DNA of 64,000 nucleotides from Clostridia bacterium DTU025. GTDB taxonomy: Bacteria > Bacillota > DTU025. A program made the translations under genes and the position numbers. Location: the NCBI GenBank assembly GCA_001513145.1, contig LFSP01000043.1, positions 94,905 through 158,904 of the forward strand, given 5' to 3'. How positions within the stretch are numbered: position 1 is the first letter of the stretch; each line of letters begins with the position of its first letter. Shown piece after piece: positions 7,939-17,230 of the stretch. A model generated the notes under the pieces. It ran no database searches and was not told the origin of the DNA. It saw only the letters and a list, made by a program, of their open reading frames with translations.

Positions 7939-8862
7939 GTGGGCGGAGTGGTTGGGTCAAGCTCTGACCGGGTGTTCATCGAGTGTGTCCCAAATTTCTC
8001 TGAGGGCAGAAGGCCGGAGGTCGTTGCAGAGATCGTGACGGCCATCGCGTCGGTTGAAGGTGTCCGTATCCTGGACTATTCCTCCGATGCCGCTCACAAT
8101 CGCAGTGTGGTGACGCTCATCGGCCCCCCGGGTCCCGTGGTTGAGGCTGCGTTCAGGGGAATCGCCCGGGCGCGGGACCTCATCGACATGAGGACACACG
8201 AGGGAGAGCATCCTAGGCTCGGAGCCACCGACGTGGTTCCTTTCGTGCCCATCGCAGGGGCGACAATGAGCCAGTGCGTGGAGCTGGCCGTTGCCTTGGG
8301 TGAACGGGTGGGACGAGAGCTGGAGATTCCCGTGTACCTGTACGAAGAGGCCGCCACCTGCCCCGAGCGACGCAACCTCGCGGACATCCGCAGGGGCGAG
8401 TACGAGGGGCTTTTCGAGAAGATAACCAAGCCGGAGTGGAGCCCGGATTTCGGGCCTTCCGTTGTTCATCCCACGGCCGGCGCCACTGTGATCGGAGCTC
8501 GACTGCCGCTGATCGCGTTCAACGTGAATCTGACCACATCAGACCTGAACGTGGCCAAGAAGATAGCCCAGGCTGTACGGGCGTCATCCGGCGGACTTGC
8601 TTACGTGAAGGCTCTCGATGTGTTACTGAATGACAGGAACGTGGCACAGGTTTCTATGAACCTCGTGAATTACAGGAGGACTCCCATCCCTAGGGTTATG
8701 GAGATGGTGCGTCGCGAGGCAGCTCGCTGGGGCGTGGGCGTATTGGAGAGCGAGCTCATCGGGCTTGTTCCCCTTGATGCGGTGCTGGATGCTGCCGCCT
8801 ACTATCTGCAGCTTCCCAAGCTTGATCGTTCCCAGGTGATCGAGGCCGGGCTATGGGAATGA
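7939..8862 (+). CDS. ftcD: Glutamate formimidoyltransferase
   Basis: Transfers the formimino group of N-formimino-L-glutamate to tetrahydrofolate, releasing glutamate. The 307-residue protein corresponds to the stand-alone N-terminal domain of mammalian FTCD. Family landmarks are FIECVPNFSEGRR at the N-terminus, HNRSVVTLIGPP, the EGEHPRLGATDVVPFVPI block carrying the catalytic His region, and IAFNVNLTTSDLNVAKKIA. The start is uncertain among GTG codons at 7939 and 7948; GCGGAAGG is upstream of both. hutI begins 40 nt after its stop and the cyclodeaminase follows, so this is the formimino-THF branch of histidine breakdown. Confidence 0.96.
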   Translation: MGGVVGSSSDRVFIECVPNFSEGRRPEVVAEIVTAIASVEGVRILDYSSDAAHNRSVVTLIGPPGPVVEAAFRGIARARDLIDMRTHEGEHPRLGATDVVPFVPIAGATMSQCVELAVALGERVGRELEIPVYLYEEAATCPERRNLADIRRGEYEGLFEKITKPEWSPDFGPSVVHPTAGATVIGARLPLIAFNVNLTTSDLNVAKKIAQAVRASSGGLAYVKALDVLLNDRNVAQVSMNLVNYRRTPIPRVMEMVRREAARWGVGVLESELIGLVPLDAVLDAAAYYLQLPKLDRSQVIEAGLWE

Positions 8863-8902
8863 CTGAGTGTGCCGGCCTGCCCGGGAGGGAGGGAACGTCA
8901 CA

Positions 8903-10204
8903 GTGAAGACGCATCCAGACTTGTTGGTGCTAGGCGCTGAGCAGATCGTAACCTGCGCTCCTCCAGGTGACCTGGACCGTCCTCTGGCAGGCAAAGCGCA
9001 GGGAGATGCTGGTGTGATTGAGCGCGCGGCCGTAGCCGTGGCGGACGGCTTGATACTTGCCGTGGGCCCCGCCGACGAGGTGATGCGCGACTATCCGCCT
9101 CTGGAAGGGCACACGCGAGTGATTCACGCTGACGGCCGCATAGTGGTGCCCGGTTTTGTGGACGCCCACACCCACCTTGTGTATGCCGGCTCCCGTCACC
9201 GCGAACACGCCATGAGGCTGGCAGGTGCCAAGTACCTTGACATACTGGCCGCAGGAGGCGGGATACTGTCGACGGTTCGCGCTACCCGAGCGGCCAGTCT
9301 TGAAGAGCTCACCGAGATCGCGCGGCGCCGTCTCGACCTGATGCTGCTTCATGGCACCACGGCGGCGGAGGCGAAGAGTGGGTACGGTCTTGACATCGAT
9401 ACCGAGCTCAGGCAGATCCAGGCTGCTTTCAATGCGAGTTCAGCTAGCCCGGTGCAGGTGGTGTCGACCTTCATGGGGGCCCACGCAGTCCCCCCGGAGT
9501 TCAGAGCCGAAGGCGCAGAGGCGTATATCGACTACGTCTGCGAAGAGGTGCTTCCGCACATAGCGGCGCAGGGCATAGCGCGGTTCTGCGACGTCTTCTG
9601 CGAAAAAGGCGTGTTCACCGTGGACCAATCGCGCCAGGTCCTGCTGGCAGGCCGCCGGCGTGGCCTTATCCCCAAGGTACATGCAGACGAACTGGCGCCG
9701 TCGGGCGGAGCCGAACTGGCAGCAGAGGTGGAAGCCATCTCCGCGGAGCACCTTGCCGCCGCGTCGCCCGAAGGCATTGATGCCATGGCGAGGGCAGGAG
9801 TGATCGCGGTGTTGCTGCCCGCTACGATGTTCACGTTGATGAGCGACGCCTATGCCGACGCAAGGGCGATGATCGCCGGGGGCGTGCCGGTGGCCCTGGC
9901 CACCGATTTCAATCCGGGAACCTCGCCCACCCTGTCCATGCCTTTCGTGATTACCCTGGCGTGTCTGCAGATGAAGATGACGCCGGCCGAGGCGATCGTG
10001 GCTGCGACTCGCAATGCCGCCTGCGCCATTGGGCTGGGCTCCACCGCCGGCGTGCTGGCGCCGGGCCGCCCGGCCACGTTCGCGGTACTGGACGTAGAGC
10101 ACGTCGATGCCCTGCCGTTCTACGTGGGGATGAACCCCGTCAAGCAGGTTGTGGTCAGGGGCGAGCTAGTGGTCGACGCCGGCGCTCTGGTAAGGAGGAT
10201 GTGA
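8903..10204 (+). CDS. hutI: Imidazolonepropionase
   Basis: Hydrolyses 4-imidazolone-5-propionate to N-formimino-L-glutamate, the third step of histidine degradation. It belongs to the amidohydrolase superfamily. The metal-binding HxH lies in FVDAHTHLVYAG near residue 80. Further ligands are expected in KVHADELAPSGG and the ATDFNPGTSP segment. I chose the GTG at 8903, with GGGAGGGAGGG about 10 nt upstream, giving 433 residues. A longer GTG at 8867 would add a 12-residue tail unlike the family. Its last codons, AGGAGGATGTGA, contain the ribosome site of the next gene, so the two are tightly coupled. Confidence 0.97.
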   Translation: MKTHPDLLVLGAEQIVTCAPPGDLDRPLAGKAQGDAGVIERAAVAVADGLILAVGPADEVMRDYPPLEGHTRVIHADGRIVVPGFVDAHTHLVYAGSRHREHAMRLAGAKYLDILAAGGGILSTVRATRAASLEELTEIARRRLDLMLLHGTTAAEAKSGYGLDIDTELRQIQAAFNASSASPVQVVSTFMGAHAVPPEFRAEGAEAYIDYVCEEVLPHIAAQGIARFCDVFCEKGVFTVDQSRQVLLAGRRRGLIPKVHADELAPSGGAELAAEVEAISAEHLAAASPEGIDAMARAGVIAVLLPATMFTLMSDAYADARAMIAGGVPVALATDFNPGTSPTLSMPFVITLACLQMKMTPAEAIVAATRNAACAIGLGSTAGVLAPGRPATFAVLDVEHVDALPFYVGMNPVKQVVVRGELVVDAGALVRRM

Positions 10205-10206
10205 AG

Positions 10207-10848
10207 ATGGCCTCATCTTTTTCCGACATGACATTGCGTGAGTTCGTCGACGCGCTGGCCAGCGGTGATCCCACTCCAGGCGGTGGGAGCGCCGCCGCGG
10301 TGGCGGGCGCGATGGGGGCGGCCCTGCTCTCCATGGTGGCGGGCCTCACGTCTGCGTCAACCCTTTCGGACGACAAGGCTGAGGAGATGCGCCGCATCCG
10401 CATTCGCAGTTGTGAGCTGGCCTATGCACTGCTTGAGGCTGCCGACGCCGATACCGCAGCGTTCAACGGGGTGATGGCTGCGTATCGAATGCCCAAGGAC
10501 AGCGAGGATCAGAAGGCCACAAGACGGCAGGCGATCCAGGCAGCCCTGCGCGTCGCCGTGGAGGCTCCCCGCAACACCTGCACCTTGGCGCAGCAAGCAC
10601 TGGAAAGGGCCGAGTTCGTTGCGGAGTATGGCAACCCAAACGCAGCCAGCGACGGGGCCGTTGGGGCGTTGCTTCTCGATGCCGCCATGGGAGGCGGGGC
10701 GTTCAACATCAGGATAAACCTGAGCTCCATAAAGGACTCAGAGTATGTTTCGAGGATGCGCGCATTCGCAGATGAGGCGGATGGCTTTCGGCACGCCGCC
10801 AGCAAGGCAGCGCTGGATGCCGCGCGCAAGAGAATTGAGGGACAATGA
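10207..10848 (+). CDS. fchA: Formiminotetrahydrofolate cyclodeaminase (methenyl-THF forming)
   Basis: Converts 5-formimino-THF to 5,10-methenyl-THF plus ammonia, finishing the folate branch of histidine degradation. The 213-residue, mostly helical protein matches the FTCD_C family. Motifs are DPTPGGGSAAAVAGAMGAAL near residue 20, NPNAASDGAVGALLLDAAM, and FNIRINLSSIKD. It starts at ATG 10207, with AAGGAGGA at 10192-10199 lying inside the 3' end of hutI. Together with ftcD on a separate polypeptide it reproduces the bifunctional animal FTCD as two proteins, the usual arrangement in fermentative bacteria. Confidence 0.94.
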   Translation: MASSFSDMTLREFVDALASGDPTPGGGSAAAVAGAMGAALLSMVAGLTSASTLSDDKAEEMRRIRIRSCELAYALLEAADADTAAFNGVMAAYRMPKDSEDQKATRRQAIQAALRVAVEAPRNTCTLAQQALERAEFVAEYGNPNAASDGAVGALLLDAAMGGGAFNIRINLSSIKDSEYVSRMRAFADEADGFRHAASKAALDAARKRIEGQ

Positions 10849-10854
10849 GAACCG

Positions 10855-12072
10855 ATGTGCCATAAGATAGGGGGCAGGCCGTTTCCGCGTCCGCTGGGGC
10901 ACAAGAGCGTTGCCGATGCGCAGCGGACCATGGCAGACATAGGGGTGGGTGGTCCGGGCTGTGCCATAATGGGCCCGAAAAGCGTGTTCCGTACCATCCG
11001 GCTGAGCAACGTGCCGCTTAAGGCTGCCATGATATTGAAGCAGGAGATGCTGGCCAAAGGCGGCGAGGCCGCGCTGCCGGTGAAAGCGTCGTGCCTGTGC
11101 ATCGAGGAGTGCCCGGTGATACTCACCGGCACCGTCCGCCAGTACCAGCTGGTGACAGCCACCCTCAGGTGCCAGCCGTTTGGCCTGAGAAGCATCGCAG
11201 ATGAGATCGATACGGTGCTTGGCAACCTTGAGAATCCGCCTGCGCCCAGCTGCGTGCGCGGGCGCACGCTCGACTGGGGCAGGCAGACTTACATAATGGG
11301 GATACTCAACGTCACCCCGGACTCGTTTTCCGACGGCGGCAAGTACGTTTCATTTGACGCCGCCATTGCCCACGCCCGGAGCATGATCGAAGCCGGGGCA
11401 CACATCATCGACGTCGGGGGCGAGTCCACGCGGCCCGGATCGCTCCCGATAGGCACCGAGGAGGAGCTCAGGCGAGTGGCGCCGGTGGTGGAGTGGCTTT
11501 CGAGGAACACCGATGTGCTGATATCCGTTGATACGTACCGGGCGGAAGTTGCCAGGGAGTGCCTGCGCCTGGGCGCGCACATCATCAATGACATCACCGC
11601 CCTGCGTGACGAGGGTGTCGCAGCTGCCGTGGCTGACGCCGGCGCGGGGCTGGTGCTGATGCACATGAAGGGCACTCCGTCTGACATGCAACGGGACCCC
11701 TCGTACGATGATGTGGTTGGCGAGGTTTACGAGTTCCTGCACCAGCGCCTGTGCCGCGCCCGGGAGCTGGGGGTGCATGCCGAGAACTGCATCGTTGACC
11801 CGGGAATAGGCTTCGGCAAGACGGTGGAGCACAACCTGGAGCTGCTCAGGCACCTACAACAGTTCTCAGGGCTTGGGGTGCCGATCCTTGTGGGTACCTC
11901 GCGGAAATCCACCGTGGCCAAGGTTACTGGAGCCGAGGCCATCGCGGACAGGGTGTACGGTACGGCCGCCACCGTCGCGTTGGCCGTAGCGGGGGGCGCC
12001 GACATCGTGAGGGTTCACGACGTCCGGGAGATGGCCATGGTAGTGAGGATGACCGATGCTATCGTCAGGTGA
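10855..12072 (+). CDS. folP: Dihydropteroate synthase with N-terminal extension
   Basis: Joins p-aminobenzoate to 6-hydroxymethyl-dihydropterin diphosphate in folate synthesis. The catalytic TIM barrel begins near residue 142 with the hallmark MGILNVTPDSFSDGG, followed by GAHIIDVGGESTRPGS, the INDITALRD strand, and DPGIGFGKT and GTSRKS near the end. The first 140 residues are an extra domain with KIMAPKA-like (CAIMGPKSVF) and QPFGLRSIADEID blocks. From memory, similar extensions occur on clostridial FolP proteins, where their function is not settled. Total length of 405 is well above the usual 270-280. It lies 6 nt after fchA, linking folate synthesis to folate-dependent histidine breakdown. 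Confidence 0.93.
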   Translation: MCHKIGGRPFPRPLGHKSVADAQRTMADIGVGGPGCAIMGPKSVFRTIRLSNVPLKAAMILKQEMLAKGGEAALPVKASCLCIEECPVILTGTVRQYQLVTATLRCQPFGLRSIADEIDTVLGNLENPPAPSCVRGRTLDWGRQTYIMGILNVTPDSFSDGGKYVSFDAAIAHARSMIEAGAHIIDVGGESTRPGSLPIGTEEELRRVAPVVEWLSRNTDVLISVDTYRAEVARECLRLGAHIINDITALRDEGVAAAVADAGAGLVLMHMKGTPSDMQRDPSYDDVVGEVYEFLHQRLCRARELGVHAENCIVDPGIGFGKTVEHNLELLRHLQQFSGLGVPILVGTSRKSTVAKVTGAEAIADRVYGTAATVALAVAGGADIVRVHDVREMAMVVRMTDAIVR

Positions 12073-12103
12073 AGACTGAAGTCGCAGAAGGAGGCGATCT
12101 GTC

Positions 12104-12472
12104 ATGCCGGCTGACAGGATCACCCTGAAGAACCTGGTTTTCTACGCTTATCACGGGCTGTTCGCGGCGGAGAAGGAGCTCGGCCAGAGATTCGAGGTGG
12201 ACGTGGATCTTTACGGCGACTTCAGCGAGTGTGCCAGAGGCGATGACATCGACGCAGCGGTGAACTACGCGGACGTGTACGCCCTTGTTCGCGAGATCGT
12301 CGAGGAGAGAGAGTTCGACCTGGTGGAGACGCTGGCGCACACCATCGCCGACGAGATAGTGTCGGCTTACCCTGTGGATTCCGTGACCGTGCGAGTGCGC
12401 AAGCCTGGAGCTCCCATAGGAGGGCCCATGGACTATGTGGAGTGCGAGGTCACTCGCGAAAGAGAGGCATGA
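12104..12472 (+). CDS. folB: Dihydroneopterin aldolase
   Basis: Cleaves 7,8-dihydroneopterin to 6-hydroxymethyl-7,8-dihydropterin, the substrate that (after pyrophosphorylation) feeds FolP. The 122-residue protein has the family features: a LKNLVFYAYHGLFAAEKELG start with the conserved YHG, the VNYADVYALV segment, LVETLAHTIADEI with the catalytic-region Glu, and VRVRKPGAPI. AGAAGGAGG sits 9 nt upstream of the ATG. folK, which usually accompanies it, is not in the window. Its stop overlaps the next start as ATGA (12469-12472). Confidence 0.95.
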   Translation: MPADRITLKNLVFYAYHGLFAAEKELGQRFEVDVDLYGDFSECARGDDIDAAVNYADVYALVREIVEEREFDLVETLAHTIADEIVSAYPVDSVTVRVRKPGAPIGGPMDYVECEVTREREA

Positions 12473-13287
12473 GCCGTATGCCTGAGGAGTCCCAGCCGTT
12501 CTTTCATGTCCTGCACTTTGAGCAACTGGACTCCACCAACGCCTGGCTGCGCAAGATGGCTGCAGGGGGAGTGCCTGAGGGCACTGTGATCTGGGCCGAC
12601 AGGCAGACCGCAGGCAGGGGCAGGCACGGCCGTGCCTGGTACTCAACGGGCAACTGGGGACTGTGGTTCAGCATGGTTCTGAGACCCACTTTTCCTTCGC
12701 AGAATGCCGGCTGGCTGAGCATCGCGGCGGGCGTGGGTGTTGCATCGTCGCTCCATCGACTTTCAGGCCTGGGGCCCGAGTCAGCGGTTCGACCCGAACT
12801 GAAGTGGCCCAACGACGTGCTCTTGGGGGGACGGAAGGTATGCGGCATCCTGTGCGAGACCAGCATCAGCGGGTCCGCGCTGGACTGGGCCGTGGTGGGC
12901 ATAGGCCTGAACAGACTCGTGCCTCCCGAGGGGTTCCCCGAGGACATACGGCTTACCGCTGCGGCCCTCGAGGAGTTCGTCCCGGAGTCGGACATGCCCT
13001 CCGCCCAGGAGCTCGTGTCATCCATCCTGGCAGGCGTGTACGGCGCCTATCGCCGTCTCTCGGATGGAGGTGCTGACGCCCTTCGGCTGCAGGCGGAGGC
13101 TCTCATGGGGTCGATGCTGGGGAAGGAAGTCTCGTGTGCGACGCCGGCGGGCACGCTTTCGGGGATAGCGATGGGACTGGATTCCCATGGGGCTCTGGTT
13201 CTCCGCGACGCGCGTGGCGTGGAGTTTTCCGTAAACGCAGGGGACGTCAGCTTGGGCACCGGACGGTTCATCCAGGAGGAGCTCTGA
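12469..13287 (+). CDS. birA: Biotin-[acetyl-CoA-carboxylase] ligase, without DNA-binding domain
   Basis: Activates biotin to biotinyl-AMP and attaches it to a lysine of biotin carrier domains. The catalytic motif GRGRHGRAWYS is near residue 45, with WPNDVLLGGRKVCGILCE and VVGIGLNR further on, then a C-terminal SH3-like domain. There is no N-terminal helix-turn-helix, so this is a class I ligase that does not double as a repressor. Start ATG 12469 overlaps the folB stop by 4 nt; ATG 12478 is an alternative. The likely substrate in this window is MmdC, the biotin carrier of the sodium-pumping decarboxylase. Confidence 0.94.
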   Translation: MSRMPEESQPFFHVLHFEQLDSTNAWLRKMAAGGVPEGTVIWADRQTAGRGRHGRAWYSTGNWGLWFSMVLRPTFPSQNAGWLSIAAGVGVASSLHRLSGLGPESAVRPELKWPNDVLLGGRKVCGILCETSISGSALDWAVVGIGLNRLVPPEGFPEDIRLTAAALEEFVPESDMPSAQELVSSILAGVYGAYRRLSDGGADALRLQAEALMGSMLGKEVSCATPAGTLSGIAMGLDSHGALVLRDARGVEFSVNAGDVSLGTGRFIQEEL

Positions 13288-13291
13288 GGCG

Positions 13292-13852
13292 ATGAGGAGA
13301 GCGGCCTGCGTAGCTATAACCGTCATACTGGCCATCATGGCCTGCTGCCAGCCGGCGGCTGCTTCCGAGGACCTCGGCCTCGGTTTGGCAAGCGCCGCCA
13401 CGCAGCTGGGTGGGGCCGGAGCGGCCGCTGTCGCGTTCCTCGTCGGCATGGCGAGCGATCCTGCCCTCGGGGAAGACCTGCTGAATGCAACGGTCATCAC
13501 CGGCGCATTGGTGGGCGTGGGCAAGGTATTGCTGGGAAGGGCCCGGCCTTTCGTGCCAGGTGCTGACGGTGGGTTTACAGGGTTCTCGCTGGATGATGCG
13601 TACCATTCCATGCCGTCTGGCCACACCGCCAACGCTTTCGCCATGGCCACGGTGCTGGCGCGGCATCGTCCGAGGTGGGCGCCTGCAGCCTACCTCGCCG
13701 CCGTCGCTGTGGGCCTCAGCAGGATAGCGCTGGGAGTGCACTGGCCGTCGGATGTGATGGTAGGCGCTACGCTAGGGACCCTCATAGGCTCGGCTGTGGT
13801 CGACGGCAGGTTGTGTCTTTTCGAGATCGACGGGATCGCGCCAAGGATTTAG
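13292..13852 (+). CDS. PAP2-family phosphatase, membrane-associated
   Basis: Member of the type 2 phosphatidic acid phosphatase superfamily. All three catalytic motifs are present: KVLLGRARP, then SMPSGHT, then SRIALGVHWPSD. The 186-residue protein has a hydrophobic N-terminal segment (CVAITVILAIMACC) that may be a signal anchor, plus several further membrane helices, so the active site should face outside the cytoplasmic membrane. The substrate could be phosphatidate, undecaprenyl pyrophosphate or another lipid phosphate; sequence does not decide. It starts 4 nt after birA and closes this operon. Confidence 0.85.
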   Translation: MRRAACVAITVILAIMACCQPAAASEDLGLGLASAATQLGGAGAAAVAFLVGMASDPALGEDLLNATVITGALVGVGKVLLGRARPFVPGADGGFTGFSLDDAYHSMPSGHTANAFAMATVLARHRPRWAPAAYLAAVAVGLSRIALGVHWPSDVMVGATLGTLIGSAVVDGRLCLFEIDGIAPRI

Positions 13853-13863
13853 GTGACAGCCCA

Positions 13864-13896
13864 GAGGCGGCGGACCTCGATGGGTCGCGCCGCCTC
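13864..13896. terminator. Hairpin between convergent genes
   Basis: GAGGCGGC (13864-13871) and GCCGCCTC (13889-13896) are perfect complements around a 17-nt loop in the gap between the PAP2 gene and the convergent coat-type gene. There is no clear T-run, so termination is plausible but weakly supported. Confidence 0.4.
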
Positions 13897-13950
13897 GACG
13901 CATCATGGTAGAATGTATCAGGGATTGTATCAGCTTTCCAGTGTGCTCTA

Positions 13951-14550
13951 TCAACCATCCGAAGAGGCCTGACCGCAGCTGGGGCAGGAACCCGGAGACG
14001 AGCCGCGCTGCGGGGCAGGTGGTTCTGGGTACGCTGGTACAGTCGGCATAGGTCCGCCGAACGGCACGCCCATGGGAGTTCCGATGGGGCCGCCGAACTG
14101 GTCAGCCGGTGTTCCGAAGGGCGCCGCGAATGGCGCCGCCATGGGCGTCCCCATGGGAGCGGGGGCGATTCCCGGGCACGGCGCGGGCTGGGCCACCGGC
14201 GTACCCATGAAGGGTGTGGCGGGCGTGCCGGCAAAGGGGCTGGCAGGCGGCGCGAATCCCGGGCACGGCGCCGTGACAGGCGCAGGCATCTGGGTCGGCA
14301 TTGGCGTGAAGAAGGGCGTCGGCATCGGCTCCATGAAAGGCATGGGTGCGACAGGCGTGATGCATCCAAGGTTCAGGGTGTTCGTATGGTGCAGGGCGTG
14401 CCGCAGCTCGTCCCTGGCCATGTCCAGTACGGCCATGCACTCTGCCTCGGTGGGGGCGCACTGGGCCATCCTGGTATAGAACTCAGCCGCCTGGAGCTCG
14501 TCGCACAGGGCTGTTCTCGCCATTTCTGGGTAGTCGCAGATGGGCATCAT
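13951..14550 (-). CDS. Ferritin-like protein with Pro/Met-rich tail, coat-type
   Basis: Residues 1-60 look like one half of a small ferritin-like helical bundle: [20 protein letters not shown], then [12 protein letters not shown], with the spaced Glu and His residues of that fold. From about residue 65 the protein changes to a 110-residue tail of short repeats rich in Pro, Gly, Met and Phe, with recurring GTPM, PCPG and PAP units. It ends in [10 protein letters not shown]. Similar ferritin-like plus low-complexity proteins are found in spore coats of Bacillota, hence the coat-type label (inference). GAGGTGATG precedes the ATG. The opposite strand also stays open through the tail, a composition effect. 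Confidence 0.75.
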   Translation of the reverse strand: MMPICDYPEMARTALCDELQAAEFYTRMAQCAPTEAECMAVLDMARDELRHALHHTNTLNLGCITPVAPMPFMEPMPTPFFTPMPTQMPAPVTAPCPGFAPPASPFAGTPATPFMGTPVAQPAPCPGIAPAPMGTPMAAPFAAPFGTPADQFGGPIGTPMGVPFGGPMPTVPAYPEPPAPQRGSSPGSCPSCGQASSDG

Positions 14551-14682
14551 GAAGCATCACCTCATGGTCTGCAGCTTGGTAAGTTCAATGGCAGTATATT
14601 GTGGGCGAGCCGCACACGTTCGCATGACTTGGGCACGTACCCTGTCGTCAAGCTGGCACATTCGATGGATACCTATGGAGGT

Positions 14683-16977
14683 ATGTTGATAGGGGGTCGC
14701 TGGACGTTGTCTAACCGACGCAGTGAAATACAGGAAGACCTCGCGATAATCGGTATGACGTGCGCAGCGTGCTCGGCCAGAGTGGAGCGGGCGCTGGCGC
14801 GTGAACCGGGGGTAGTGAAAGCCAACGTGAACCTGGCGGCAGAGACCGCCAGGGTGGTATATGACCCGTCCGTAGTTGATCTGGACAGGCTGATAAAGGT
14901 CGTTGAGGAGACCGGCTACGGCGCGCGGAAGCTCGTACGCGACGCCTCGTCCGACCGTCAGCGGCAGGAGGAGAAGACGGCCCAGGCCCGAAGGGACTGG
15001 TTCCTATTCTATATCGGCGCTGCCCTCAGCGCTCCCATGGTCATAGGCATGATCGGGGAGCTCCTCGGAGTGCACTCGCTGATGTTCCTGATGAATCCCT
15101 GGGTCGGTTTCGTTCTGGCCACGCCCGTGGTGCTGGTTACGGGGTCAAGGTTCTACATCAGCGCGGCGCGCACCGTGGCGCACTTCGGCGCCAACATGGA
15201 CGTCCTTGTGGCGCTGGGCACAGGAGCCGCGTACGTGCTCAGCGTTGTCAACACCATCACGGGGACGGGGCCAGTGTACTACGAGGCGGCCGCGGTGGTC
15301 ATCACCCTGGTGCTCCTGGGCAAGAACCTGGAACACCTGGCTAAAGGCAGGGCCAGCGAGGCCATACGGAAACTCGCCGCACTGACGCCCAAGACGGCGA
15401 TGGTGGTACGCGACGGCGGCGAGGTCATGGTTCCCATTGAGGATGTTCAGGTGGGCGATGTCGTCGTGGTTCGGCCCGGTGAGCGGGTGCCCGTTGACGG
15501 CGAGATAGTCCAGGGCTACACGTCCATCGACGAGTCGATGCTCACCGGGGAGAGCATCCCCGTGGACAAGCAGGCGGGGGATGTCGTCACCGGCGGCACC
15601 GTGAACCAGCACGGCATGTTCCACATGAGGGCCTCGAGGGTGGGAGCCGACACCGCCCTGGCGCAGATCATCCGCATGGTGGAGGAGGCGCAGGGCAGCA
15701 AGGCCCCGATTCAGCGGCTTGCCGACGTGATCAGCGCCTATTTCGTCCCGACCGTGATAGTCATCGCTATAGTCACTTTCGTAGGCTGGAAGCTGTCCGG
15801 CGCCACCACGGCCGCCGCGCTGATGAATGCCACGGCGGTGCTGGTTATCGCGTGCCCGTGTGCGCTGGGGCTTGCCACGCCCACGGGGATCATGGTGGCC
15901 ACGGGCCGAGGCGCCGAGCTCGGGGTACTTATCCGCGGCGGAGAGCACCTGGAGAGGCTAGGCAAGGTTAACGCGGTGGTGCTGGACAAGACCGGTACCA
16001 TAACCGAGGGAAAGCCGGCCCTGGTGGACTGGGTGGTGGCTCCCGGTGTGGATGCTGACGAGCGGGGACGGCTGCTGGCGCTTGCCGCTTCTGCGGAAAG
16101 GGCGTCTGAGCACCCGCTGGGTAGAGCCATCGTGGAGGTGGCCGAGGCGGAAGGCATGGAGGTGCCTCTGCCCGACGATTTCAGGGCGGTGCCGGGCAAG
16201 GGAGTCATCGCCACCATCGGCGGCGCCGAGGTGGCGGTGGGAAGCTACAGACTGATGAGGAGCGCGGGGGACGAACGGCCTGAGGAGTCCCATCAGGCTG
16301 AGCAGCCCGACCGAGCTGCGCCATCGGAGGAGCTGCCCGGCTGGGCCCGGCAGGCGGTGGATACGATGCAGTCTCGGGGGCAAACCGCTGTTGTGCAGTG
16401 GGTGGACGGCAGCGTGGCGGCAGTCTACGGGATCGCCGATCGGATACGGCCCGACTCGCCTCAGGCCATAGCCGAGCTGGGTCGGATCGGCGTGGCGGTC
16501 TACATGATAACTGGAGACAACGCGGCGACTGCCAATGCCATCGCGGCTCAGGTGGGGATCCCGCCGGAGCATGTGCTGGCGGAGGTGCTGCCTGACGGGA
16601 AGGCCGAGGAGGTCAAGACGCTGCAGCGGGCGGGCATGGTGGTGGCCATGACCGGCGACGGGGTAAACGACGCTCCGGCGCTGGCGACGGCGGACGTGGG
16701 GGTGGCCATGGGCACCGGCACCGACATCGCGATGGAGGCGGCGGACATCACGATTGTCGGCGGGCTCACGAGGCTTCCAAGGGCCATAAGGCTGAGCCGC
16801 CGTACCCTGCAGGTGATCAAACAGAACTTGTTCTGGGCGTTCATATACAACACCGTGGGGATACCGCTGGCGGCGTTCGGGATCATGCCGCCCGTGTACG
16901 CCGGCGCGGCGATGGCGCTGAGCTCGGTGTCGGTGGTGACGAACTCCCTGAGGCTGCGGCGTTTCGAGAGGTCATGA
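14683..16977 (+). CDS. copA: Copper-exporting P1B-type ATPase
   Basis: Pumps monovalent copper out of the cytosol. In order: an N-terminal heavy-metal domain with [14 protein letters not shown]; the actuator loop TGES; the transmembrane metal motif [11 protein letters not shown]; phosphorylation site [11 protein letters not shown]; the SEHPLG nucleotide-domain motif; and hinge [13 protein letters not shown]. The CPC type and single CxxC domain indicate the Cu+ class. Length from ATG 14683 is 764 residues, normal for a one-domain CopA. The start is uncertain: GGAGGT at 14677-14682 directly abuts ATG 14683, and TTG 14707 is an alternative. copZ follows. No copper regulator gene is next to it. 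Confidence 0.94.
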   Translation: MLIGGRWTLSNRRSEIQEDLAIIGMTCAACSARVERALAREPGVVKANVNLAAETARVVYDPSVVDLDRLIKVVEETGYGARKLVRDASSDRQRQEEKTAQARRDWFLFYIGAALSAPMVIGMIGELLGVHSLMFLMNPWVGFVLATPVVLVTGSRFYISAARTVAHFGANMDVLVALGTGAAYVLSVVNTITGTGPVYYEAAAVVITLVLLGKNLEHLAKGRASEAIRKLAALTPKTAMVVRDGGEVMVPIEDVQVGDVVVVRPGERVPVDGEIVQGYTSIDESMLTGESIPVDKQAGDVVTGGTVNQHGMFHMRASRVGADTALAQIIRMVEEAQGSKAPIQRLADVISAYFVPTVIVIAIVTFVGWKLSGATTAAALMNATAVLVIACPCALGLATPTGIMVATGRGAELGVLIRGGEHLERLGKVNAVVLDKTGTITEGKPALVDWVVAPGVDADERGRLLALAASAERASEHPLGRAIVEVAEAEGMEVPLPDDFRAVPGKGVIATIGGAEVAVGSYRLMRSAGDERPEESHQAEQPDRAAPSEELPGWARQAVDTMQSRGQTAVVQWVDGSVAAVYGIADRIRPDSPQAIAELGRIGVAVYMITGDNAATANAIAAQVGIPPEHVLAEVLPDGKAEEVKTLQRAGMVVAMTGDGVNDAPALATADVGVAMGTGTDIAMEAADITIVGGLTRLPRAIRLSRRTLQVIKQNLFWAFIYNTVGIPLAAFGIMPPVYAGAAMALSSVSVVTNSLRLRRFERS

Positions 16978-17014
16978 TGCGGTCGCGGCGCCCGATGAGA
17001 TGGAGGTGTTGAAT

Positions 17015-17230
17015 GTGGGAGCCACAACTAAGGAAACTCTGAAGGTTCACGGCATGAGCTGCGGACACTGCGTGGCCGCGGTGCAGAAGGAGCTTCTGAA
17101 GGTGGACGGCGTGGTAGAGGCGCAGGTAACCCTGAATCCGGGGCAGGCCGTGGTGGTGTACGACCAGTCTAAGGCTGACCGGGCAGCGCTGATACAGGCC
17201 GTGGAACGGGCGGGCTACACGGCTGAGTAG
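17015..17230 (+). CDS. copZ: Copper chaperone, heavy-metal-associated domain
   Basis: A 71-residue single-domain protein that binds Cu+ and hands it to the ATPase. The metal loop is HGMSCGHCVAAVQKEL, followed by the beta-alpha-beta pattern ending ALIQAVERAGYTAE. I chose GTG 17015 because GGAGGT sits at 17002-17007, 7 nt upstream; an ATG at 17000 would place that ribosome site inside the gene. It lies 37 nt after copA and is surely co-transcribed. The loop has Ser-Cys-Gly-His-Cys rather than the more common Cys-x-x-Cys residues, which is normal within this family. Confidence 0.93.
   Translation: MGATTKETLKVHGMSCGHCVAAVQKELLKVDGVVEAQVTLNPGQAVVVYDQSKADRAALIQAVERAGYTAE

Noticed and set aside
14072..14479. 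Glycine/methionine-rich plus-strand frame opposite the coat-type gene
   Set aside because: Mirror of the low-complexity proline tail on the other strand, which has the better start, ribosome site and a foldable N-terminal domain.
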